Below are positions 33,401-43,053 of a DNA stretch of 64,000 nucleotides, piece after piece. The DNA lies in assembly GCA_947311845.1 (NCBI GenBank), contig CAMZMU010000027.1, positions 26,033,348-26,097,347 on the forward strand, given 5' to 3'. Position 1 is the stretch's first letter; each line of letters begins with the position of its first letter. The translations under genes were made by a program, and so were the position numbers. Source of the DNA: Poa pratensis. Taxonomy: Eukaryota > Streptophyta > Magnoliopsida > Poales > Poaceae. The notes beneath the pieces were generated by a model that saw only the letters and a program-made list of their open reading frames with translations, did no database searches and was not told where the DNA came from.

Positions 33401-33999
33401 TTAGCTTCTATCGACTCCTTCGACTCTAGATGGTAAATACAGGTTATCACAACATTTTTATTATACTTACAGGAGAGAAAAGATAAATGAAAAAAAGGGG
33501 GGAATTGGTCGACACCGTGCTCACATTTTTTCCACGAGTAAGAGGTGATTCATGTCAGTCCATCTTTAACAATGTGGCAGGCAGGATTTTCTGGAGCCTG
33601 GTGAGTCTGTAGTGTTGATATCGAAGCTCAAGAAGATTAATAAGCTATCAAATAAGAAGGTCCAGCTGATCCTCACCAACAAACCTCAGTTGATCTGTGT
33701 TGACCCTGCAAAAATGGTGACCAAGGGGAATGTTAGTTGGTCTGATGATCCAAATGAGCTCGGTGTGCAAGTAGCGAACTCTTCACATTTTAGGATATGC
33801 ACGGTATACCTCTTTGTTGTTACGGGTCCTTAGTAGTATCCTAGATGATCTATTTTACCTTTTCCTAGATGCTCTATTTATCACGCTTAACTTAGTTCTC
33901 TTACAGCCAAAGAAGGTGTTTGTATTTGAGGATGCAAAACAACGTGCCTGGCAATGGAAGAATGCAATTGAAGACCTCCAGCACAGCCAAAAGAAATGA
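30434..33999 (+). CDS. PDPK1: PDK1-type 3-phosphoinositide-dependent protein kinase
   Basis: An AGC-family Ser/Thr kinase that activates other AGC kinases by phosphorylating their activation loops; its PH domain binds phosphoinositides. Coding exons by GT/AG borders and frame: 30434-30646, 30852-31032, 31160-31212, 31289-31390, 31490-31595, 31688-31766, 32598-32763, 33061-33195, 33269-33432, 33581-33803, 33907-33999. They sum to 1515 nt, 504 aa, without stops. A Ala/Ser-rich N-terminus (about 1-50) precedes GVGSYSKV (Gly loop), catalytic Lys87 (YALKIMDKK), HRD 179-181, DFG 199-201 and the activation segment [13 protein letters not shown] with Thr224 in the PDK1 autophosphorylation position. 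[15 protein letters not shown] and HPFFRGIDW follow. The PH domain fills about 400-504. Length and PH match angiosperm PDK1. The start ATG follows a GC-rich leader; a CT-rich tract lies upstream. Exon choice rests on homology reasoning; alternative splicing was not assessed. Confidence 0.93.
32216..32404. repeat. 103-bp imperfect tandem duplication in PDK1 intron 6
   Basis: Two copies begin TATGTCTCATCAGCAC (32216 and 32319) and continue through AATGCACAAC, GTGGTATTCCATT and ATTAGGTTTT-like sequence. They lie wholly inside the 831-bp sixth intron (31767-32597). Confidence 0.8.
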
Positions 34000-34499
34000 T
34001 TTCAACTTCAAATCAAGATGCTAAAATGGGTGATATTAAGCAACGTGAATACATCATAGTCATATTTTTCTTGCTCCTGGTGTCCGTCCGTGCCTGGCGA
34101 GGAATTCACTTTTATGTTGTTCGATGTCCTGTCAATTTCTCTAAACAATTTTGTTTGTCTTCTTTGTGAATTGCTGAAGCAGATAGTCTCTGAGTGATTG
34201 AAATGTTTGAATACCTGAACAATTAACACAGGAAGTTACTTCATGAGAAGATCGGTTTGCACTGGTCTATCGAACTACCTTAACAATGTTGTCATAGCTT
34301 ATCTTCCCTGATGCCTTCTGTCTTTAGCACTTAAAGAACCTGAAATGACCTCTGTGGTGTTGCACTTTGAGCAGATTGTGAGTGTTCTGCCCATATTTAT
34401 TGTGCTGTACTATGTTCACGGCATGACGTGTGGTCATTCCCCAAAAAAAATTGTACGCAGAGCTGTTCTTCTGCCATCATCTGGTTAACTATAGATGTA

Positions 34500-34623
34500 C
34501 TCCCTCTGTTCCAAATTACTTGTCTCAATTTTATCCAAATTTGCATGTATCTAGACATATTTTAGTGTGGAGATACATCCAAATTTAGACAAAGTTGAGA
34601 CAAGTAATTTGGAACGGAGGGAG
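34500..34623. mobile_element. Stowaway MITE (124 bp)
   Basis: CTCCCTCTGTTCCAAATTAC at the left pairs with GTAATTTGGAACGGAGGGAG at the right. TA target duplications lie at 34498-34499 and 34624-34625. It is a full-length, well preserved Tc1/mariner-type MITE about 0.5 kb after the PDK1 stop. Confidence 0.95.
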
Positions 34624-34763
34624 TAGAAAGTAGGTGAATGAACGAACATTCACTTTCTTATATTGAAAACATATGAAAAATAATCAAATGTGGCAAGCTT
34701 TCATGGTTGTTCATGCGACTGCACTGAACTTTCTGTACTTTGTATCTTTTCTGTACCATCGCA

Positions 34764-36797
34764 TCAATGCACCAAAATTGAATTGTCCCTTTTCTTAACA
34801 ACATAAGCCTGTGCGCAGTGCAGGCAAGCAGAGAAGCCCAAGGCACTGAGCGCAGCCAGAAGCAGTAGTCAAGATGCCCCCTGTTTTTTAGATAGAGAGC
34901 GTATATTAATATCGCGATGATACCAATTACACCCCGTCTCTGCAACAACGCGTGCCCTAGCGGCTCCACGGATGCACACAGCCCAGAATAAAAAGAAGAA
35001 TTACAAAAAGAAAGTCCCGCTACAGTGATCCATTCCTTGTTACAGCAAACCAAACCCCACCAAAACAGTACCAGAAGTCCAACTTCTCCAAAAGCGACGC
35101 CTCCAAGAAGGGAACAGTGCTCAAGCGCCGTCGTCGCCCTGATCATAGATCATAGGTTTTCACCCGAAGAAAGTCCACACTCGCAAAAACAATACCTTCA
35201 CCAAGCCAATTGTCAGGCACAACCAATTAAGGCCAGACCTTGGGTTTTCACCCTGAAAGTTTAGACTCTGAACTTCCCCTGTGCTGTCGCCCCCTCTTGC
35301 CGTTGCTCTGTTCCAAGTTACGAATCCCCTAACCAATCCCTCATCCCATCAGGACTGGAACCACCATTGCAAGTCCTCAAATCTCGGCTTCCATGTCATT
35401 CTCCACACTCTGATTTCATTATGGAACAAAAGACAAATCCATGATGGCAACAGACTGCGGAGCTTCGCAACGCTACCTCTGAAACCAAACGGTCAGAAAA
35501 AACATGGCTGCGCGCGACCGAATCCCACCCGATCCGTCAATCTCCAGACTAGATTTGCCCAATGGAGTTCGCCAGCGGAGCCTTCCGAAACTCGACAATC
35601 CAGTCATATCAATGAAGAGCTGCATCAAGTAAATCTTCGTCTTGGTGTGGATCCAGCCCGCCGCCGCCCGACCGGCTGGTGTGGATCCAGCCCGCCGCCG
35701 CCGACACCGCCTCAGTCTCAGTCTCAGTCTCACACGGGTCCAGATGGGTCGCGTCAGTCCGGAGCCCTCGTCCGCGGCAGCAGTGGCGACTCCACCACGC
35801 AGCGACCACACGCCACCACCGTCATCGCCTGGTTGCGCTCGCCGTCGGGGAACCGCGGCACCTTGCCACCGATCCGCGCCGAATCCCACGCGCTGCCACC
35901 GCGCGGGCATATCCCCTGACGCCCGGACGCTCGGCCATCGTGTGGACGACGGCCACCAACGCGAGGGGACCGCGGCGCCGGCCCGTTCTTGACGGCGCGA
36001 TTGATTGATCGAAGAGGCAGACCCCTTCCAGATCGCTCGATCTACCTTGGACGACGGTCAACGGCGCAAACGACGGCGGTAACCGCGGCGGCCCGATCTT
36101 GGCGTTGAAGGCCAGATCACGGCGATGTTGGCGGCGGCCCGATCTTGGCGACGAAGGCCATATCACGGCAACCACGTGGGGAGAAGATCTAGAAGAAAAG
36201 AAAACGAAAACGGGCACCCCGCCGCCGCCGTCCGCCAGGGCCTCCTCCGGCGGCGGCAGGGTGAACGCGAGCGGAGGAGAGCTTGTTCGCCGGCGGATTT
36301 GGGGACCTCCGGAGTCGCCTGGCGGCGACCCGGGAGGTTAGGGGGAGGTTCGTCAGATGCCCCCTGTTGAGATTGTTTGAGAACCAGCTCTCTCCGGCGC
36401 AGCTGGTCAACTTGTCGACGGCGTACACAAGAAAGCTACTGATGAAGCAGCCAGCCCCAACTATGCTCAAGTACAGAGCTATGCCCAAGCTGCGTAGGGA
36501 GTCTGGCACCTGGTCGTAGAAGAATTCTTGCACGCCGACAGCTCCGAATAGACCAAACAACCCAGCCAGGATGAACTGAGGAACCACCCACAACAGGCTC
36601 ATAGGAACAGCAACATCAGGTTCATCCAGGATGCCATGGTCTGCTGCAATCCTGAGCCTCTTCATCTCCACAAGCGCCGCGACGATCATTGCAACAACCG
36701 AAATAGCCAGCCCGATGCCGATCCTCTGCAGCATTGTGATGCCAATGACTGGTTGGCGGAAATTCCCACTTGCCCACCGCATGTCGTCGTCGAGTTC
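34764..36797 (-). pseudogene. NPF (NRT1/PTR family) transporter last-exon pseudogene, split by a retroposon
   Basis: The minus strand encodes the C-terminal part of a nitrate/peptide-type proton-coupled transporter. From about 36797 (after an AG acceptor) it reads [19 protein letters not shown], then [56 protein letters not shown] and [13 protein letters not shown]. These are hydrophobic membrane segments and the QEFFYDQVP motif of NPF5-like proteins. The frame breaks at 36368-36355, where a 1.47 kb insert begins. Beyond the insert (34885 down) it resumes NRGHLDY. A deletion of about 7 bp then shifts the frame before LLAALSALGFSACLHCAQAY, and the frame ends at a TGA at 34764-34766. Upstream exons are missing, so this is a gene fragment. 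Confidence 0.85.
34886..36354 (-). mobile_element. Non-autonomous non-LTR retroposon with 14-bp TSD
   Basis: A 1469-bp insert is flanked by identical AGATGCCCCCTGTT copies (34872-34885 and 36355-36368). A T-run on the plus strand at the left edge is the poly(A) end of a minus-strand element. The 3' end reads ATATTAATATACGCTCTCTATC plus A's, a style seen in Triticeae LINE-type tails. The 5' part (35640-36350) is very GC-rich. A 37-bp direct repeat carries GGTGTGGATCCAGCCCGCCG (about 35643 and 35680). No RT or endonuclease was found. Open frames on both strands across 35281-36370 look like GC-driven artefacts. Confidence 0.75.
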
Positions 36798-36964
36798 TGT
36801 ACACAACAACAAGTGCACCATATTGTTAGCCAAACTGCAGTTCGTGAGAAAACTTGGCACAATGATACAATCGGTGGAGCAGATATTTAACCAAAGGCAA
36901 ATAAGGAATCTAGTGCTCATTCAAGTAAAATTGCTATTATGATTGGCTACAATAAAAAAAAGTA

Positions 36965-37110
36965 CTCCCGCCGTTCTGAATTATAAGATGTTCTATCTTT
37001 TTCTGAATCGTGTATCTACACGCGTTTCAGTGTGTACATTCACTTACTTCAGTTCGTATTTAGTTCATATTGAAATATCCAAAACATGTTATAACTCATA
37101 ACATAGGGAG
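36965..37110. mobile_element. Stowaway-like MITE (146 bp)
   Basis: It begins CTCCCGCCGTTCTGAATTATAA and ends TTATAACTCATAACATAGGGAG, flanked by TA on both sides (36963-36964 and 37111-37112). The terminal repeats are partly decayed and the internal TGTATCTACACGCGTTTCAGTG is typical of grass MITEs. Confidence 0.75.
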
Positions 37111-37112
37111 TA

Positions 37113-38709
37113 TAATGCAAATAAAAGTTGTTGAAGAACCACCATCTTTTGCACTCTTGGAGTCCCTTCGAGCACTTACAATGGTATGTGAATGAACGCA
37201 TTCAGTAGACTTTTCAAATATTTTGTTCAATACATGTAGAAATGCTAACATTCAAAAGAAAATGTCACGTCACAAATTATATGAGAATCCTTGGCAATAC
37301 AAGTGTTTTAGTTATAGATTCAGCTTTGTTTGGTCAAATCGAAAGGTCTCATTGTTCATATATTTTGGAATCATATATGAGTGAAGTTTAGATGAAGTTT
37401 ATTTTGAAAATGAAAGTTGACATACATTCTTGTAGCCCTTTTTATAACTCCAAGGTCAATTATGTTATTAGGATGGGTTCATACATTTGAAGAGCAACGA
37501 CCACATTCTGAAAGATCTTAGGAAAATGATGATCCTCGGCATTTCTAGGATGTGTTATCAATCTAGAGCATCATAGGGAGGTTGTGTGCCTTGTGAGGGA
37601 TGAGATTGATGTGAAGGCTTTTGCCTTCACAGATGACCCCGGAGACCGGGGAGTGTAATTTTCCTATGTTTCTTTTTGCGGCCCTAAGGGTCATTCCTCT
37701 CTCTGAGGATTCCTATAACTACACATTGTTTTCTTTCTAATCGAATGGCAGAGCGCCTGTCTTAAGCCTAAAAAAATCCAAGATATATATATAGTATTAG
37801 ATTAACCGATATGGACCTATTTACCAGGTTAAACTATTACATTTTCATAATGTCTTGTGTAATCCAACAATGACCGAAGTGTTTTGACTAGACCAAGAAA
37901 AGTAATGTCGAAGTCCTATGTTAGTCGGCCATCACTCAGATTACTGATTGGTTAAACCATTGTTTACATGTAATGTACATGCATTATACGCTACATAAAA
38001 TACATTCAAGCATATTTAATAACCCTAATAAAATAATATGGAAGTTGTATAATTAATTAAAAGATGTTAAATAAACGCGTCCCATGGATTGTCCTTCCTA
38101 TATGAAATATGAATAATACTCACTTACCTTCTAAAAAACTAAATTAAATAAATCTATTCGGAAACATGGGCCCTTGAGAAAAGTGGCATCCTATCTACCA
38201 GTCGAGGCCTGTAATAACCAAGAATGACCCTTGCCACTAAGTCCTTGCCAAATTTGCCCCAACGAGATCCTTGTAGACAACAACATGAACTACGACAGCT
38301 ATTGCAAGAGTTCCCCCTTGTGATTAACATCCAAATGATTTTCCTAGCACCCCCAACGCATTCATACGCCGCACAGTTTTGTCAATGGGACTCAGTCTGA
38401 ATGGCTACGCTCACAACCTAGTACACTTGACCATCCTCGGGTCGCCTCGTGATCGACATACATGTCTTCAAACCCGACGATGGAAACGACCCTATGGACC
38501 TTCATGATGATGTGAAACTTCTCCCCCTTGGCGATGATTACCTAGTTGTTACTTGGTAGGGGGTTACACTAGGAGCTATGTCTAGTTGCCACATGGGAGC
38601 GACATGCAATGCATGATTGGTATTAACCTATATGGGTTGCTTCCGTGGACCCATTATGCAAGTGGCAAATCTTGGCCATATATGTCGGAATGACCAGTAG
38701 TAAGTACTA
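37113..38709. other. Intergenic stretch; possible LINE 3' tail near 37600-37770
   Basis: No gene is supported. Around 37640-37770 the sequence GTGTAATTTTCC...ATCGAATGGCAGAGCGCCTGTC followed by AAAAAAA resembles the 3' end of a LINE (an A-rich end after GGCAGAGC). No reverse transcriptase sequence precedes it. The rest is AT-rich and featureless by eye. Confidence 0.4.
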
Positions 38710-38832
38710 CTCCCTCCGTTTCAAATTAATTGATTTAGTTTTGTCCAAATATGGATGTATCTATACTTGTATGATGTCTAGATACATCCATGTGTAACCA
38801 AATGTGTGTCAATTAAATCCGAATGGAGGGAG
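38710..38832. mobile_element. Stowaway MITE (123 bp)
   Basis: It begins CTCCCTCCGTTTCAAATTAATTG and ends CAATTAAATCCGAATGGAGGGAG, flanked by TA at 38708-38709 and 38833-38834. The near-complete inverted repeat with internal ATGGATGTATC/GATACATCCAT makes it a good hairpin former. Confidence 0.92.
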
Positions 38833-39260
38833 TAGTTGTTGAAGGAGTGAAACATAAATCACCCCAAAGCATAAAATTCATGCAAGTATATAAAAGGGAT
38901 AACATGGGTATCGAATAGATACTTACCAATGTCGACCAAGAAATGATTATGTCTAAACCAACTAAGCTATTGGATATGACTAAAGAGGCACATGTGGGTT
39001 TATAAAATCTCAGACAATTTGATCCCCTCCCCTCTCTCTCTCCAACCATATTTCCAAAACAAACAAGTTACTGGACTGTAGCCAATTCGAACATAACACC
39101 ATTTTTTTTCAACGATAGCTAGTCCGTAGTTCCAAATCCATGATGTTATTTGAGTGTCAAAATTTAAGTCTTACCGAAACATGAACTCAATAAATATTTG
39201 GAATGTATCATAGAAAATCACTACGACTAGCTACCGTTTTGAAACATAATTTCTAATCTT

Positions 39261-39457
39261 TATGAACTAACACAAAAAATACTACTCCGTATCATACGAG
39301 AAATCTATGCCTGTTAATTCGAAAAAGAAGAAATCATTTGTAACATACGACAATTTTTTCATACCGGAGGGAGTAGTCATTATGAACTAACACAAAAAAT
39401 ACTATCATACATACAAGAAATCTATGCCTGTTAATTCGAAAAAGAAGAAATCATTTG
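39261..39457. repeat. 120-bp tandem duplication with a MITE-like edge
   Basis: TATGAACTAACACAAAAAAT through TCGAAAAAGAAGAAATCATTTG occurs at 39261-39340 and again at 39381-39457 with small indels. Between the copies lies CATACCGGAGGGAGTAGTCAT, and the first copy holds ACTACTCCGTA, both like Stowaway edges. A MITE may have been lost or reshuffled here. Confidence 0.8.
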
Positions 39458-39659
39458 CGTGAGCATCTGAAAAACACAGAAATCTATGATCTCTACTATA
39501 TAATATGGCTTCAGGTGATGGTTGGTACGTTTTTTAAATTTCCAATTTTACCCTTGCATTGTTAGGCTGAGTTAGAATATATTACACAGTCTGCCACCGC
39601 CAAGTGATATGATTGTTTTGCACATAACCCCCCACATATTTTGAAATTAACCCGCAATC

Positions 39660-40400
39660 TAGGAAAGACGAGCGACGAAACGTTATGTTTGCGAAAGGCC
39701 CGACGCGCACGACCCAGCGGCGGCCGGATCCGTCCCGGAGGTCAACGAGGCGACGGACAACTGGGAGATTGACGGCAGGGTCCCCGGCCAGACGGACTCC
39801 GCGGCTCCTCTCACCCCCTTGCCCCATCCGGCCATCCCTGCTCGGCGGATCCGTTTCTCGGCGGCAAGCTCCGCCGCGATCCGCCCCTCGTCGAGCTGCT
39901 CAGCCCCGATCCATATCTTAACGCCCCGCTCTGCCCAAACCAGTCCAACGCCGGCGAGATCATCCCCAACCCCGCTCCACACGGCGCTGGCGATTACGTC
40001 TCGCCCCAATCTGGCAGCTGGTTCTGCCCTCCCTCACATCTCATCCTCCTCATGTACAGGCGGTACTGCGGGCTGCGGCGGAATTATGTCTCCTAATAAT
40101 TGGCTGCCATAGTGCCATGGACCCATCTGGGTCACCGGGATGGGCAGCGGAAGGGCAGCCTGGAAGAGTTAGAGGAGAGGAGGCGCGGGACGACCGGGAA
40201 GACATCTGCCCGCACATTCTTACCGGCGTCCCTCTGCACCTAGCCCAACGCTACCCCAGGTCACCGCCGACGGCCACCTGCACCCTGCTCAGCGAGCACC
40301 AACTGCACACCTCTGTTCCTGGTTATGTACGATGGTCAGATATCCGTTTGTGCCAGTACAGAAGAAGAGAATTGTGCTCCAGAGCATAAATTTGCGATGA
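39660..40400 (+). other. GC-rich segment inside the Helitron, possible captured gene fragment
   Basis: Overlapping open frames in several phases (for example 39685-39921, 39819-40112 and 40117-40389) encode Arg/Pro/Ser-rich sequence with no recognised domain. GC content contrasts sharply with the AT-rich flanks. Helitrons often carry captured exons, but I cannot name a donor gene. Confidence 0.3.
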
Positions 40401-40425
40401 GTACCTCTCGAAATCAGACTTCTAA

Positions 40426-42564
40426 GAGCATCTCCAGTCGCGGCGCCCAAAGGCCGTCCGGACGTGCCATTTGGGCGCTGTCCGGACAAGGTGTGCCATT
40501 TGGGCGCCCGCGTTCCCCACTCGCGGCGCCCAAAGGGGCGCCCCAAAAGGTTTTTTTACATGAATTTCAATATTTTGTGAAAGGAAAAATCAAACATACA
40601 TAAATATGTAATAGTTCAAATACAATATTTAATAGTTCAAATATATAAAATAAAGTTCAAACGTCTTCCTCTTCCTCCTCTGCCGCTGCCATGCCCCGGC
40701 GTGCCCACAAATGCTCCGCTAGATCAGTTTGGAGTGCATTATGAGTATTTTCATCACGAATTTCCAAATGCATTGAGATAAAATCAACGAAATCTGCCGA
40801 CACGTTGTGATCAACCTGTGCATGAGGACCCTTAAAGTCATATGGCATATGATCATGCACTGGATTATAGCGCTCACTCTCGATGATCATGTTGTGCAGG
40901 ATGACACGACAATTCATCACCTCCCACATTTGCTCATTCGACCATGTCAGAGCAGGATACCGAACGATAGCAAACCTTTGCTGCAACACTCCAAATGCCA
41001 GCTCGACATCCTTCCTGGCGCTCTCTTGTTCAGCGGCAAAATGATAAGCTTTGTTCCCGCGATGGTTGGGGACGCTCTTCACAAATGTTGCCCACTTTGG
41101 ATAGATGTCATCGGCTAGGTAGTACCCTTTGTTGTACTCGTGGCCATTGACCACATAGTTGACAGGTGGGGCATGGCCTTCAACTAGCTTCGCGAATACC
41201 GGAGAGCGCTGCAACACATTGATGTCATTGTGTGATCCTGCCATGCCAAAAAAGCGTGCCAAATCCATAGTTCATGATAGGCCACAGCTTCAAGAACCAC
41301 ACCGCAATATCCTTTGTGGCCTCCTTTGTACAATCATTGCCAACCAAATGGACAGTTCTTCCAGCTCCAATGCATGCAGTCTATGCTTCCAAGCATACCA
41401 GGAAATCCTCTAGGTGCATTCTGTTCCAGGATCCGAGCTGTTTCTTCTTCATTTGGTCCTCTCAAATAGTTTGGGCCAAACACACCAATCACCGCCCTGC
41501 ACAATCTGTACATCGACTTGATGATTGTAGACTCTGACATCCATAGGTAGTCATCTATAGAATCAGCAGGTGCTCCATATGCAAGCATTCTCATGGCTGC
41601 AGTGCACTTCTGGATTGACGAGAAACCAACAGTTCCCACGGCGTCCTTCTTCAACTTGAACCATGGATCATACGCCCTCACAGCTTGCACGATCTGGTTG
41701 AACAATCCACGGTTCATCCGAAAGCGTCGACGGAAATTCTTGACGGTGGCGATAGGAACTTCGGCAAAGTAGTCAGAGACTAACATGCAATGGCCTTCCA
41801 TTCTCTGGCTCGGCTTGCTCTTCTTCCTTCCAAACGACGAGCCTCCCCGTTTTGGGGCGGCATTGGCTTCCTCGTCGGCTTGAAGTTGGAGAAGACAACT
41901 GAGAATTGCTATATTCTCATCTTCCTCCGCGGCGATGGTGTCTTCTTCTTCCAACAACATCGCGGCCATCATCTCGTCGTCGCTATCCATCTGCAATACA
42001 ACGCGGCCATTGATCAACGACCGGTCGCCGACTAGCATCAATAATTCAGTCAAAAACCAGGCGAACCTTTCGCCGAACACCTTGCAGGCAGGGCGGGTCG
42101 CGGAGAGACCGCCGAGGACGGCTGTATCGAATACAGCGGCGGAGAGATCGCCGGTGCCCAGAAACGAAGGCCGTCAAGGAGAGGAAGCAAACGGTGGCGC
42201 CGACGTCTAGGCTTGGGTGGAGCCGGCGGGCGAGGGGGCGGCGGCGGCGTCGAGCAAAGTGGGACGACTAGGGCGATGATGAAAGACGGGGGATAAAATC
42301 AGGCGAGAAAACGACGAGACATAGTCCGTGTCTCACTGCCAGGCGTGGCCCGCGCGTCGGGAGCCAACGTGGCGTCGCGTTTCCTTCCGTCCGGGGCCGC
42401 CCCAAGCCTCCCTAAGTTGAGGGCGTGGGCTGGGCGTGCCGGACACAAAACTGGGCCGCGCCGAACCCAATTCGCGTTTGGGCGCCGCGAGTGAGGCGAT
42501 TTTGTGTCCGGCATGCCCCAAACGCGTTTGGACGGCCGTTTGGACGCCGCGACTGGAGATGCTC
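40426..42564 (-). mobile_element. PIF/Harbinger transposon (2139 bp), nearly complete
   Basis: The TIR GAGCATCTCCAGTCGCGGCG is present at both ends (about 25 of 26 bp match), with TAA target copies at 40423-40425 and 42565-42567. It encodes a transposase on the minus strand. The Myb-like second protein that autonomous Harbinger elements carry is not seen. The good TIR and TSD suggest relatively recent insertion. Confidence 0.92.
40657..42080 (-). pseudogene. PIF/Harbinger DDE transposase, two lesions
   Basis: The transposase starts at 42080 or at a later Met (for example the [17 protein letters not shown] segment). It has an acidic N-terminus, a DNA-binding/leader segment ([16 protein letters not shown]) and the DDE nuclease: first Asp in GSIDCMHW, second Asp in GSHNDINVL, Glu in [12 protein letters not shown]. 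It ends near 40657 in EEEEEDV. A TGA at 41334-41336 interrupts just after CPFGWQ. A homopolymer A6 (plus strand 41248-41253) is one base short, so the frame shifts before the second Asp. All three catalytic acids are still encoded. As it stands it cannot give a full-length protein. Confidence 0.9.
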
Positions 42565-43053
42565 TAAAAACTCCAGAGAACTTTGCAACACGTTGGGTTG
42601 AAAGATTTTGACCATTTAGAGCCTTGCACGATCTATCATGCTGTCTGGTTAGTCCAATTGCTTGAGGCGTATACACTTATGTTTGGGAGACTGGCTATAC
42701 TGCGGTGATGGAAGAAGACCATGAAGCATTTTGGTACTCTCTGCTCTCTGGGTTTCTTGAAGAAAGTAAGGCACAGCAGGCTCGATGAGGTTGGAATAAA
42801 AAGACAGTTGTAGACTGTCTCTCAGATTATGAAGCGCAAGGTGAACAGAGTAATGATTGGTGTAACACTTGCAAGTAACTAAAATGATTTTTTAATGTAT
42901 TGTAGGGTTGTCTGAAAAATACGCACAGAAAAATAAATGGCGCAGGAAGGCACATTTACAGAAGTAGGTGTTCGAACAATAGTACCTTCCAGTCCGCAGT
43001 TTAAGCGTTCAACACTTTAGGATCGCTAGATTATTACATTTACAGAAGTAGGT
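42565..43053. other. Helitron interior between Harbinger and LINE; short direct repeats
   Basis: No gene is supported. The 18-mer ACATTTACAGAAGTAGGT occurs at 42952-42969 and again at 43036-43053, the second copy directly abutting the apparent 5' truncation point of the LINE. Confidence 0.6.

Noticed and set aside
35281..36370. Several long overlapping frames on both strands
   Set aside because: They fall inside the GC-rich retroposon, overlap in many phases, and have no recognisable domain.
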